A stretch of DNA of 64,000 nt from Pachyseris speciosa (GCA_016490735.1 JAEMWC010000195.1:257501-321500), one strand, 5' to 3'. Shown: positions 53,901-62,544, counted from the first letter of the stretch. The notes: generated by a model not told the origin, from the sequence alone. Made by a program: numbers and translations.

Positions 53901-54543
53901 TGATGTGAAAGAAAATGAAAATTGGTTGTTTGGTGGAGACAATGGCGAATTGACAATGCTGAATAATATTAATATGAACAGCTATTTAATAAAAGAGGCT
54001 AAACTTGGTGGTGATTTAAATCTGAATGGCTATAGAATTCATAACAATAGTTTGAATCTATTTCGTTCAAGCGTTACAGGTGTAATTATGGAAACAGCTT
54101 TCGATCTCGGAGGATTTGCTCTTTACAGGCCGAAATTAGGAGGTGATCTAAATTTGAATGGGAATGGAATAATCGGTCAAATACAATATTTAAATTGCTC
54201 TGTCAAAGCCAAACAAGGACATAATAAGAATGCTTTAAAGCCTGTATTGATAAATGGCTCTGATTTTTTAGTCATTCATAACAATAACTTTTATATTAAG
54301 AAAATGTATATCATACAAGGAACAAAACCCGGAATATTTTATTTCAAGACAAAAGCTGAAGGTGGTGGGCCTTTGCCATTACCAGCAACTATTTATGAAC
54401 ACAGACAATCTTCTTTAAGTAGAAACATCACAACGGTTAACGTCAACAAATCATTATCGAGAGGCTATCTTATAATTGACTATTCACATCCCAATAGTAG
54501 AGAATTTGATACAGCATTCACACTTGAAGTGGTCATGAATTAA
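50998..54543 (+). CDS. Large fibre protein: collagen stalk plus phage-tail-fibre-like repeats
   Basis: 1181 residues and intact. The N-terminal peptide 'MGAFNAQINQD' is followed by a collagen-like Gly-X-Y tract (about residues 20-57, 'GPAGPIGPKGEKGDRGPKG'). At least eight short repeats follow, of the type 'DLNLGGNKLTNVAAPT' then 'DSATKGYVD' (for example near residues 338-363 and 386-413), as in trimeric phage tail fibres. Three diverged globular modules of about 170 residues are interspersed, each starting 'NPFKFLL' or 'NAFKYLM' and containing 'DGYLKRIF' or similar. It is probably a trimeric spike for host attachment. Promoter box TCTAA at 50981-50985. Confidence 0.85.
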   Translation: MGAFNAQINQDKTETGTGERGPAGPIGPKGEKGDRGPKGNRGAIGPKGATGAVGPKGDGFKLTQDGNYDIENKRLTNIGDPVNHYDSTNLGYVNDAVLSIEGTRVNPFKFLLEDVSKTTILRNANNLQLEVYNKSPYSINKKALSFVIPSAGLTTVLRFDLTQLEVSKYTLVVEFYTDGNPNNATVDDDVLSSNLIERKDSIKRAFPKTHLVDGYLKRIFFLEKTRVGQTSMELLLISPYLSNNAKHHVIVYGVYGFSNIILSHIRDPAFEIEEGRIVFNNEVKMSFHRIVNVGRPILPQDCATRKYVDDGVIGKADKTYLNNNFVKKDGSVAMTSDLNLGGNKLTNVAAPTANNDSATKGYVDTEIAGITGIDVSPFLKKDGSVAMTGDLVMGDNKITNVGAPTSDKDSANKKYVDDLVLSASGTQRNPFAFLLKDISKSSAVSDATNLQIENFDRSPYHINKSSLSFIISHSGNFTSKIRFNLTSLTKGRYTFVTEFYSPSDPRSATIELIIRSINLREVGQPFQKAFLKTPHVDGYMKKLFQIEKTSGGQAAIEVELSSTAPASNTKTHIIVYGAYGYHTNLPYFLHDPAYEIENGHVAFGSNVDMKLNKILNLQDNPSNPQDAVNKSYVDQRLQTKLDTIAQQNLNMNNNAITDLAPPVRADDAATKRYTDEYFLRREGTDAMYGNLDMGGNRVANLADVVNETDAVNFRVLNRASQTIRANTLLLNGTNAMAADMKLGGHKIIDLKEGTNKTDAVNLDQLEKSHISSASHPKNAFKYLMNDIDEVSTEYGLKVNGYVNLPRSPHLISKKVIDIDLNKEANHVYRARIGFNMYTIKDGKYTFILEWLFPDYEGMSLSSVTFSATGGITIHKTVGRKFDNRNEDHSRYLLWIEKPSVSSPPEYLYCTIHINANPTYPNKYKVHCVAYGIDFEAVDVPSSVYDFAEAYKIVNEKIQLQTDLDLNGFDVKENENWLFGGDNGELTMLNNINMNSYLIKEAKLGGDLNLNGYRIHNNSLNLFRSSVTGVIMETAFDLGGFALYRPKLGGDLNLNGNGIIGQIQYLNCSVKAKQGHNKNALKPVLINGSDFLVIHNNNFYIKKMYIIQGTKPGIFYFKTKAEGGGPLPLPATIYEHRQSSLSRNITTVNVNKSLSRGYLIIDYSHPNSREFDTAFTLEVVMN

Positions 54544-54548
54544 TCTAA
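54544..54548 (+). promoter_or_regulatory. TCTAA box before second fibre gene
   Basis: It immediately follows the stop of the large fibre gene and lies 11 nt before ATTATATGG. Confidence 0.6.
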
Positions 54549-54559
54549 AATAATATTAT

Positions 54560-55525
54560 ATGGGTGTATTCAATCATTCACTAAATCAAGACAATAAAGG
54601 TGATAAAGGTGATATAGGTCTAATTGGTCCACAAGGCCCACAGGGTCCACAAGGTGATGGATTTACATTAACACAAGATGGGCATTTTGATATTGGAGGA
54701 AATAAAATAACTAATGTTGATGAAGGAACATCAGATGATGATTGTGTAACAAAAAAACAACTAGATTTGAAGTTAGATAGAGCAACTTTTGTTATTTCAA
54801 ATTCACTGCCTGGTATACCTGTTCTTGATGGAATTTCAATTGCTTTGATACCATCTCTGTCTGTATTGACAACTGATGCTGATGATAGAGTTTCTAGTTG
54901 GCTGGATCCTGTTAATAATGTCACTTTTACACAAACTTCTAATTCGAAAAAACCATTGTTACTGAGAGATTCAGTCAAGAAAAAGTTTTTCATACGTTTT
55001 GATGGCAGTGATGACTACTTGGAGAACAGTTCATTTGATGTTTCTAAAGTTGCTGGACGGAGTGGAAATACTTGTACTGTTATAATCATTGCAAACACAA
55101 AACAAACAAAACATCAATCACAATTTCAATGGGGTAAGGGTGCTGTTAGATTTGGTGTTCATCTGCCTTGGATTAATGGAGCATGTGATATTGATTTCGG
55201 TTCTACATCAAATGGAAGACTTGCTGTTTCTTCTTTGGCTAATCTGACGGGAAATATTGAAGTTTTTACTGTTCGAGTTGATGGTCATAATATGGAATTT
55301 TTCAGAGGTATTTCATCAATGACACCAGTTGGAACAGGATCAATTTCAGCAACATTGACTGGTAGTGCACAAGAAATGTTTATTGGTTGTCAAGTTCATA
55401 CAGATGGTTCTGCAATTAATTTTTGTGAAATGGATCTTTATGCTTTTGCTGTTTGGCAGAAATCACTAACTAACCAAGAACTGAGAAATATGTATCGTTT
55501 CATTGAAGATTATTTTGATCTATGA
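54560..55525 (+). CDS. Second fibre: collagen stalk plus lectin-like head
   Basis: 321 residues. The start 'MGVFNHSLNQDNKGDKGDIG' copies the layout of the large fibre's N-terminus, followed by a short Gly-X-Y tract ('GPQGPQGPQGDGF') and one 'DIGGNKITNV' repeat. The rest is a jelly-roll of the concanavalin A/laminin-G class: 'FFIRFDGSDDYLENSSF', 'VFTVRVDGHNMEFF', 'CEMDLYAFAVWQKSLTNQEL' and 'MYRFIEDYF', the last two typical of LamG_3-type domains. Probably a glycan-binding receptor protein. The stop overlaps the next ATG (ATGA). Confidence 0.85.
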   Translation: MGVFNHSLNQDNKGDKGDIGLIGPQGPQGPQGDGFTLTQDGHFDIGGNKITNVDEGTSDDDCVTKKQLDLKLDRATFVISNSLPGIPVLDGISIALIPSLSVLTTDADDRVSSWLDPVNNVTFTQTSNSKKPLLLRDSVKKKFFIRFDGSDDYLENSSFDVSKVAGRSGNTCTVIIIANTKQTKHQSQFQWGKGAVRFGVHLPWINGACDIDFGSTSNGRLAVSSLANLTGNIEVFTVRVDGHNMEFFRGISSMTPVGTGSISATLTGSAQEMFIGCQVHTDGSAINFCEMDLYAFAVWQKSLTNQELRNMYRFIEDYFDL

Positions 55526-55968
55526 ATTATATAATTGATTATTATATGATGAAGGACATTATTAAATACGTGAAATATTTATTCAAAGATGTCAAAAGAG
55601 AATATCCTGGTGTTGATGACTCAATTTTGAAATCAGCTATGGTTTACCAATATTTGTATCACAAGCATTTCAATAAATTAATTTCAATTTGTGACATTTT
55701 ACATGAGCATAATGATATTGGACTTATCGGCCCAGGTAGTGGTTGCTTGACATATTTCTTGGAACATACTCTTGGTTGGATTGATACATTACAAACACAT
55801 GGTATACTTCATGATGCTTATGGAAGATTTTATAACAGTTATTCATTAGATCGGGGATATTGTTATGCCATATCTAAGCACCTCACAACAAAGCGAAGAA
55901 AAAGATCGCCATTATGCGGCCAGATGTCAGGAATACTGTATTGTATTTTTAATAGAATTATTATATAA
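55522..55968 (+). CDS. Unknown protein with PLA2-like 'GPG...HDAY' pattern
   Basis: 148 residues. The ATG overlaps the fibre stop, and a second start with a TATATG context lies at codons 9-10. The middle has 'GLIGPGSGCL' and, about 30 residues on, 'THGILHDAYGRFY', which resembles a calcium loop and His-Asp pair of a phospholipase A2, though Cys spacing is not classical. Basic C-terminus ('KRRKRSP'). It could be a second lipase-like virion protein. Assignment is weak, but the gene is intact and well packed. Confidence 0.6.
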   Translation: MNYIIDYYMMKDIIKYVKYLFKDVKREYPGVDDSILKSAMVYQYLYHKHFNKLISICDILHEHNDIGLIGPGSGCLTYFLEHTLGWIDTLQTHGILHDAYGRFYNSYSLDRGYCYAISKHLTTKRRKRSPLCGQMSGILYCIFNRIII

Positions 55969-56466
55969 ATGATATATATATCAGTCAAACGTAAGAATAT
56001 ATTCAACTGGAATCATATTTCAGATGAATTAACAGAAGATCAGGTAAATGAATTAAAATCCTATTACCGAACATATCACAGAAAGTGTTGGGCTCATAAA
56101 CAGGCGGTTAAACGGTTCAAAAAATGGAAATTACTGGGGAATTCCTTGTCTATCATCTTTGCAACTGGAGGTCTCGCCACAAGCGTTGCAACAGGTGGTG
56201 TTAGTTTGGTAGCCATCAGTACAGCAGCACTTTTGATACAAGGGTGGATGAAGCATAAAAACCTAGATTTGAAAATCCAAAATTGCACATATGCTTATCA
56301 AAGCTATCAACATCTACTCAATTCAATAAAAGACAAGTTGAGAAGTGGTGATTTTGATGCTTCAAGCATACAAATCTCAATGAAGAATATTGATGATTAT
56401 GTGACTGACAATAGTCCAATTATTGATAAGTACCTACTGAAATATGATGAAAAATTCACTGCTTGA
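55969..56466 (+). CDS. Membrane-hairpin protein conserved in Polintons
   Basis: 165 residues. An N-terminal helix ('LTEDQVNELKSYYRTYHRKC') leads into two hydrophobic, Gly-rich segments ('LLGNSLSIIFATGGLATSVA' and 'GVSLVAISTAALLIQGWM') separated by a short turn, then a helical tail. It resembles SLATT-like two-helix membrane proteins. Such genes recur in Polintons near the fibre end. The start follows the preceding stop directly, and the 3' end overlaps the convergent gene by 11 bp. Confidence 0.7.
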   Translation: MIYISVKRKNIFNWNHISDELTEDQVNELKSYYRTYHRKCWAHKQAVKRFKKWKLLGNSLSIIFATGGLATSVATGGVSLVAISTAALLIQGWMKHKNLDLKIQNCTYAYQSYQHLLNSIKDKLRSGDFDASSIQISMKNIDDYVTDNSPIIDKYLLKYDEKFTA

Positions 56467-57094
56467 TAATACGAATAATCTTATCAAATCTCAACAATAG
56501 AATCTCAACCCAATATCGATCATAAAATCCAAGCGTCTTTTTTGATCTAGTAACTATTATTTCATCAAATGGAAGATCAAGCATTAAAAATATTTGCTTA
56601 AGCATAAATTTCGTACTTATCATCCTTTTACGATTCTTATTCACCAAAGGAAGCACTTTGTCTATCTCTTGGAATATTTTCAATATTTTACCCTTATCTT
56701 TTACAGAAATTTGAAATCTATTCTTGCGACATATACCATTTATCACATTTTCAATATGGTACTTCCGGTGATATACAGATTTTCGCTTTATTTTATACAT
56801 ATTATTATGAAAGTCAACGTACTCCTTACAATAGTCATAGCCATGGACTGAACCACAATTTAGACAAACATTCTCACCATCATCATTAAACATTTTCTGT
56901 TTATCACAACACGGTTCCTCTTTTTTAACACTATGTTCTGCTATTTTCAGATCACAAAAAGGACATGTTATACAATTTTCTATTTCAATCAAATATTCAT
57001 GAATATCTGAATTACACAGATCATTTACCATCTGGCTACCTGATCTGATTCGATTGGGCTTTTCCAAGGCCCGGAGACTTCTTTCTTTCTTCAT
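56456..57094 (-). CDS. Zinc-ribbon (TFIIB/VLTF3-like) transcription factor candidate
   Basis: 212 residues. The first 26 codons lie in the right inverted repeat and differ from the polymerase N-terminus by one residue (F7 to L). Cys positions: C41-x2-C44-x2-C47, C62-C63, then 'ENVCLNCGSVHGYDYC' (C77-x2-C80, C89), a TFIIB-type ribbon. Next comes 'KRKSVYHRKYHIENVINGI', a basic helix recalling viral late transcription factors, and a helical C-terminal half. Proposed role: switching on the TCTAA-box genes after early expression from the repeat promoter. That role is inference. Confidence 0.7.
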   Translation of the reverse strand: MKKERSLRALEKPNRIRSGSQMVNDLCNSDIHEYLIEIENCITCPFCDLKIAEHSVKKEEPCCDKQKMFNDDGENVCLNCGSVHGYDYCKEYVDFHNNMYKIKRKSVYHRKYHIENVINGICRKNRFQISVKDKGKILKIFQEIDKVLPLVNKNRKRMISTKFMLKQIFLMLDLPFDEIIVTRSKKTLGFYDRYWVEILLLRFDKIIRIIKQ

Positions 57095-57359
57095 TCTCCA
57101 TTAAACCTAAAGCGACATGTCTTTAAGTGTTTTTCACATCCTAGGGTACTTAAAGAGATGACCTTGACCTTGACAGCCATCATATGGAAAAATGCGCTAG
57201 ATCACCCAAGTACTGTTTTTCCGAGAAAGTTACACATGGTTATTTTCCGAGAAATTGAACCAACTGATTTCAAAGATGTGACCTTGACCAAGCGGTGGAA
57301 AATGCGCTGCTACCCCATCATGTGGAAAATGCGCTAGATCACCCAAGTACTATACTACT
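57017..57359 (-). repeat. Polinton right terminal inverted repeat
   Basis: Inverted match to 38113-38455. It contains the mirrored TCAAGGTCA sites at 57279-57287, 57165-57173 and 57159-57167, the iterons, and the start codon of the 56456-57094 gene. Confidence 0.95.
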
Positions 57360-57365
57360 CTAAAG
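57360..57365. repeat. Polinton target-site duplication, right
   Basis: CTAAAG, identical to 38107-38112. Confidence 0.9.
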
Positions 57366-57540
57366 AATAACTAAAGAATAGCTATCTAAGTCAAATGCTT
57401 GCTTGAATGCACAATAAATTGTTGAATCTATCTCCCACTCCGGGTTTTCGGTCAAAATATGCCATTTCCCTTGCTTCTCAAACTCACTTTCGTCAACAAA
57501 GCGCAATATTTCACGCGGAACGCCGTTTTGAATTTCTTGT
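57366..57540 (-). other. Coding-like flank, unidentified
   Basis: The minus strand reads an uninterrupted, protein-like stretch ('ILRFVDESEFEKQGKWHIL', 'NPEWEIDSTIYCAFKQAFDL') that runs up to the Polinton boundary. It could be the exon of an older transposon or host gene that the Polinton cut. No family recognised. Confidence 0.35.
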
Positions 57541-57700
57541 GATCAAGCGCGCCTGCTGACTTTGCGGACGTCTCGGGAAACAGACATCCGTTACTGTGAC
57601 ATCTAAAAATAACTTAACTGAAATTCACATATCCCAAGGGCGAAACTAGGCGTCTCCCTCTCTGTCCCTCATTTTCTCTTGCGACTGTCTGTAACAGGGA
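57535..57700. repeat. Repeat, inverted copy of 36905-37075
   Basis: Contains 'ctctctgtccctcattttctc', 'gaaattcacatatccca' and 'tctaaaaataact', the reverse complement of the left-flank repeat. With it, it brackets the Polinton. Confidence 0.8.
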
Positions 57701-58315
57701 GAATTGGGATGAGCAGGGTTGAGTTAGTCGCCTGAAGTTATTCCCTTCTAGTTATTCCCCTAAAGTTATTCACCCTTATTTATGTTAAAACGCAATTCAC
57801 ATTTTGTAATCGAAATCGCATAGTGTATGAACAGAGTCAACTTGGGATACAATAGTAAAGTCATCCGCTTCTCTTTGTTCTAACGGTAGAGAATTTCACT
57901 CTTGCGCCGGTCCATTCGTCCCATACGTATGCCACGCCGTCGGATAGGTGTGTGGCACGATGGGTCTTAAACCCTGACCCAGCTTAAGGATGAAGCAAAC
58001 GAAAATTGGTATGTAAGGCTCCAACCCTAATAAAACCGGAAAGAACCGACGTGAAACAAATACCGGAAACTGACAGTATTCGCAGGCTAATAGGGGACGA
58101 TCCAAACAACGAGTAACCACCACGAAAAAACACAAAATTTATCATTCGTTTTTCGTTTAGCTGGATATTTACGCACTGCTATTTTACTAATTTAGTTAAT
58201 ACAATTTAGGTACCCTATCTAGGGATCACACCGGGAACGCTATGCCAACATGAAAAAAATGATACCCTATTTAAGAATGGAGAACCTTAAAGAACATACC
58301 CATACACATGGGGTA
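57701..58315. other. Non-coding, with a repeat related to 63890-63990
   Basis: 'gcactgctattttacta' and 'ggtaccctatctaggg' near 58160-58230 occur inverted near 63925-63985. No gene visible. Confidence 0.45.
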
Positions 58316-58600
58316 CCAGGGTTGGCGTAGTGGTGAGAGCACTCGCCTTCCACCAATGTGGCCCGGGTTCGATTCCCGGACTCGGTGTCATAAGTGGGTT
58401 GAGTTTGTTATTGGTTCTCTACTGTGCTCCGAGAGGTTTTTCTCCGGGTACTCCAATTTTCCCCTCTCCACAAAAACCAATACTTCTAAATTCCAATTCG
58501 ATCCGGAACGCTCGAACGTTTATTACATGAGCCCCTGGCTCGGGAGAATGGGCAACCACTCCTCGCGTTATCGAGCTTAAATAATTGATTTGATTTGATT
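58316..58600 (+). repeat. tRNA-derived SINE, copy B
   Basis: Same family as 17435-17640. 'ggttggcgtagtggtgagag', B-box GGTTCGATTCC, body 'ctgtgctccgagaggttttt', ending 'gagcttaaataa' and a GATTT-repeat tail. Confidence 0.85.
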
Positions 58601-58769
58601 TGATTTTGAACATACCCGCGGCATATAGCTATACAGCCCATATATGCGATTACCCCCAACCCCCGGTGGGGGTCGTCTTTCGTGTATTTTGTGCAATTCG
58701 TTCTCTATTCCTTTCCTTAACGTCTCGATGTGTCATTATTTGAATGCCGTGTCTCGGTTAGTCTGCGTA

Positions 58770-58935
58770 GCTGGCGGTATTGTAGGGGCGCGGAGAAAAG
58801 AGCCGCTAAAAAGCGATAGACAAAGCCGCGAGGAGAATGGGGAGGAGGCGTTTATCGCGGCTTACGCCGCTTGCTTTCAACGGCTCCGCCGCCTCCTCCT
58901 CCACGCGCCTACAGTACCGCCAGCTCGGTATTTCA
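58770..58935. repeat. ~165-bp MITE
   Basis: It starts GCTGGCGGTATTGTAGGGGC and ends with the near-perfect inverse (...GCCTACAGTACCGCCAGC). Internal pairs include 'gaggaggcg'/'cgcctcctc' and 'agccgc'/'gcggct'. No coding sequence. Confidence 0.75.
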
Positions 58936-59394
58936 ACCTTCTTGCTAGTCTCACCGACTTTGTTAGTGAACTCATCCGCGTATGTTCTTGAAAAAATGCT
59001 GGCACTGTTTCCCGATACCTAAACTGTCAAAAAGACCTGGCAGCAAATTCAACAAACTTTCAAGTTGGCAAGTACCAGAAAAACTGCTTTGGGTGATGAA
59101 AATATCATCACTGGAGTCCGAGTCGCTCATACTCATACATCAGCTGAAGTCGTAACAAAGTCTATAATGCAAATTTTAACAGGAAGGAAAACGTCTTTAC
59201 AATTCAACGGAGGCCATGACAATATTGTTTTCGCAATTTTTCACATACATGGAATGAAACTCTCGTGAGGCAACATCTCCATCTGGTATTGGCGACACCT
59301 TAAAAAAAGGAGCATTTCACTAGAAAACCTCAGCAATATGATCAATTAGCATTTCATCGGCCTTTCATTCGGGGAAATCAAATTTATCCAACTC

Positions 59395-59650
59395 TGGTTC
59401 CGCTCTCGGACGAAACCAGAGTTAAATAATCACGATATTTACCCAGGAAGCTCCACTCACCGAAGTGGTTTTCAGGGAGGTCCTGCATCCAGATCGAATC
59501 GGAATTGAAAAATGTTGAGTTTTGAGGAGAGGGGAAAACCGGAGTACCCGGAGAAAAACCTCTCGGAGCAGAATAGAGAACCAACAATAACTCAACCACA
59601 GATATGACGACGAGTCCGGGAATCGAATCGAACCCGGGCCATCCTCTCGT
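59395..59650 (-). repeat. tRNA-derived SINE, copy C
   Basis: Minus-strand copy of the same family: 'gaatcgaatcgaacccgggcc' (B-box, slightly expanded), 'aaaaacctctcggagcagaa' and 'ggggaaaaccggagtacccg'. The head is damaged. Confidence 0.8.
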
Positions 59651-60004
59651 TTCAGCCGGTCGGCAACCAATAACAACAAATGAAATTAACTCAAACGTTC
59701 AATACAAAGTTGCGCAACTGACAGAGAAAAGACTGTAAGCTCAATAATCCCATCAAGAGCCGAACAAATAAATTATAAACTCAGCAAAAATAAAGATGAG
59801 TGCGAATTTTGCGAGCATTTTCGAATAAAAACTTGAAAACTGACTTGAAATATAAAGGAAACGATGGAAGTCGACATAATCCCACAACATTCAGTGCACT
59901 GATAACACAAGTTTGTCGCCAGAATTATAAAACTTGTCTTTGAAAAGAGGATGCTGCCTTTAGGGAAACGAACTGTTGATAACTGGGGATTATTGATTAA
60001 CTAT

Positions 60005-60830
60005 ATGTTGAGTTAAGGTGGCTCCAATCTGTTTCTAGCACTTTCCATCTCTTGTACTTTGATAGATCATCACTACCAATCTTTATAAGTTGTTAGCTTT
60101 ATAGTGGTATCAAACAATAACCTAATCTTTGGTGAACAAGTCATTAATGATGATCCCAACTCGCTCTCGTTTTTGTTGTTTCAATTTTCTTTTATTCCCT
60201 AGTTGCACTGTATTTAGTTGCCCATGTAAACTTAACTTATATGTCGTGTAAAACTGAGCTGAGTCAAAATAAAATCATTCTCATTATCATTATTAAATAT
60301 TTTCCACTAAATGGGTTACCATGGTAACAATATAACCTGTTAGAAACGTCCTTAATTTTGGTTTTAAACGAAAATAACTCAAAAACGAGCTCGGTGACCC
60401 CCATTTTTATTATTGAAAATTAATAAGTGCATCAAGATCCAATGTTTTGCAAAGTTTTAAAAAAATGTATTAGTGGATTCAGAGCCACCTTAAAAACCTC
60501 GAAAATTTAAGGTGGCTCTGAAGCCACTAGAAGAATTGTTTTCTAACTTTGCATAAAGTTGTATATTATTATGCTAATTATTTCCCAACAATAAAAAATG
60601 GGGGTCATCGAACTCGTTTTTGAGTTATTGGGGCTTAAAGCTAAAATTAGGGGTGTTTTAAACAGGTTATAGTGTTGCTATGGTGACCTATTATGTCCAA
60701 AAAAGTTTCATAACTTGTTCACCAATGATTGGGAATTTGTTTGATACCACAAAGCCAAGCCTTTGTCTACCGGTCTTTGTAGCACAGGTATTACTAGAAG
60801 ATACATATGAGGGAATGTTAGAAATTTAAC
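60005..60830. repeat. Two diverged copies of a repeat in inverted orientation
   Basis: Left copy 60012-60499 and right copy 60510-60790 run in opposite directions and share 'ttaaggtggctc', 'aaaacgagctcggtgacccc' (against 'ggggtcatcgaactcgtttt'), 'accatggtaaca' and 'tggtgaacaag'. They meet at a short palindrome, 'agccacctt...aaggtggct'. A head-to-head MITE pair is likely. Confidence 0.7.
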
Positions 60831-61464
60831 TTGCTAAGTTTATTGACATTTCTGCCCTTTGTAGGGAACATATATGTGATAGCATTTGCCTGTGAATCTA
60901 GAGCCTCTTTGGAGGGTGTCACTGTGCACTAGCTCACTATACCTAGGGTTCCTGTTTTAAGACAGTCACTCATCCCCAGTTCCTTTCTAGTCGTGTTTTT
61001 GTGATGCAAAAAGTTATTCCCTTCATCAAATCATCAAAATGTTTGTTCAAAATGGTAGGGCTATCCTGAAATGTCACCCCTTAAAGCTTCAGTTACAGTA
61101 CACGATTAATGTTGACGATTGGGTCAGGAGCGGGCAGGGTCGTTCTTCTTTTTAGGGGCAAGTTTCTTGATCTTGCTTCGGTTAAGTTCATCAAATTTTT
61201 CCTCTGCCCAAACTCTAATATTTTCTACTTCCTAAGAGGCATTATCATCAACACTAGGCCCAACAAGTATGCAACACCTAATGTCATCTGCATAATAAGG
61301 AATTCTGGGAGGTGGGACAGTCACTTCGAGTGTCCTTTGTAAGGCAATACAATGAAAACGCACGTAGCAGCTTGATAAATTATCACTTTTCACGGCTAAA
61401 GTGAATTGGAGAAAAACTCTTCCCTCGTTTGGCGCGAGCGCGAGTTTTTCTGTGCGGCAATCTG

Positions 61465-61631
61465 TTTTTGACTACGTGATGTTGTCTGGGGCAATGTGGA
61501 TAAAGGGCTTACAAAAACTGCAGAATAGAGCAGCACGAATAATTACCTTTAAGGGTTATGATGTACGTTCTGCAGGCAACTTCATTGAGAAACGCTTGCT
61601 TCAAAGCGCGAAAAACACCAAAGGTTATTGA
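61465..61631 (+). mobile_element. LINE reverse-transcriptase scrap
   Basis: The plus strand encodes 'KGLQKLQNRAARIITFKGYD', the conserved 'lQkLQNRAaRiI' segment after the RT domain of non-LTR elements, then decays. Only a small fragment is present. Confidence 0.65.
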
Positions 61632-62544
61632 TGTATGATGTAGGAAACAAAAAGGTACCCATATATTAAGGCGAACTGTTAACAAACACCTGTGAAAATA
61701 ACCCCTATAAGTCTCGGCTTGGGAATACCAAACAAAATATTGCCTTAAATCATATACCTAGGACAGAATATTACAAGAGGCTACAATTAGCCTAAACTCG
61801 GGCTTGCAAAAAACAGTATTGTATCTCTAACTTAACGCTAAACAAAAGAATAGAGGGAAGTCTGTCTTTCTTACATCGGACGCATTGTGTTTAGCTTGTG
61901 TTGGAGTCTATTTCTTTAGACCCCTATCAACATATATTCCTCTAAAATACAGCTCAACCATTGAGAGCAATAATTATAACACTTGTAAAAAATCTTTCTA
62001 AAAGAAGAAGAAAAAGAGAAACAGAAAAAATAAAGCCCATGATATATACCACTAAAAGACATCGAACCCGGGTTAGCTGCGTCACAGGCAGGAACAATGA
62101 CTTTTAGGCCACAGAGGTTTATCGTTATGCAAGGTGATAAAAATAGTGTATTGATTCCAAAAAAAAACTAAGCACACTTGTTTTCGCTTGGATGGATTAT
62201 TGTTTGAGAAAGGAAACGCTTATCGAATGATGTAGGATTTTTTCGCATAAACGTTAATGGAGTCTCGGTGAAATGTGAGTAGAAAATTAATTAGCAGAGT
62301 GAAACTGTTTACAAATACGTCAATCCAGGGTCATTTGAAACACAAGAAAGGAACGTTTCTGGACAGTTTCAAGTGACGCTAGTACATTTGTAAAAACTAA
62401 TCGCTTATCATTCAAAAATTAAAGTCCAGAAATTGAGATATTGTGGGAAAATAGTAAATAAACTACCTGTCAAAGTCTCAGGGGTGTGTGATATCCCGTA
62501 CTTGAGTTATTCAACAAAATGTACATCTCAATGGAGCGGATACG
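61632..62544. other. Non-coding, nothing recognised
   Basis: AT-rich. At about 62064-62110 'catcgaacccgggttagctgcgtcacagg' looks like an isolated B-box scrap of another SINE. Confidence 0.35.

Larger units (their letters stand above)
38113..57359. mobile_element. Polinton/Maverick (adintovirus-like) element, 19,247 bp
   Basis: Bounded by CTAAAG duplications and 343-bp inverted repeats starting AGTAGTATAG. It carries the defining set of protein-primed polymerase B, retrovirus-like integrase, adenain-like protease and A32-like ATPase. It also has capsid (double and single jelly-roll), pVI-like, PLA2 and two fibre genes. Two transcription blocks point outward from the 50086-50115 intergenic region, leftward for capsid and replication-associated genes and rightward for ATPase and fibres. 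One gene starts inside each inverted repeat and reads inward. Protease and BRO-N/VRR-NUC frames are broken. Near-identical ends imply a recent insertion or recent homogenisation. Confidence 0.97.
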
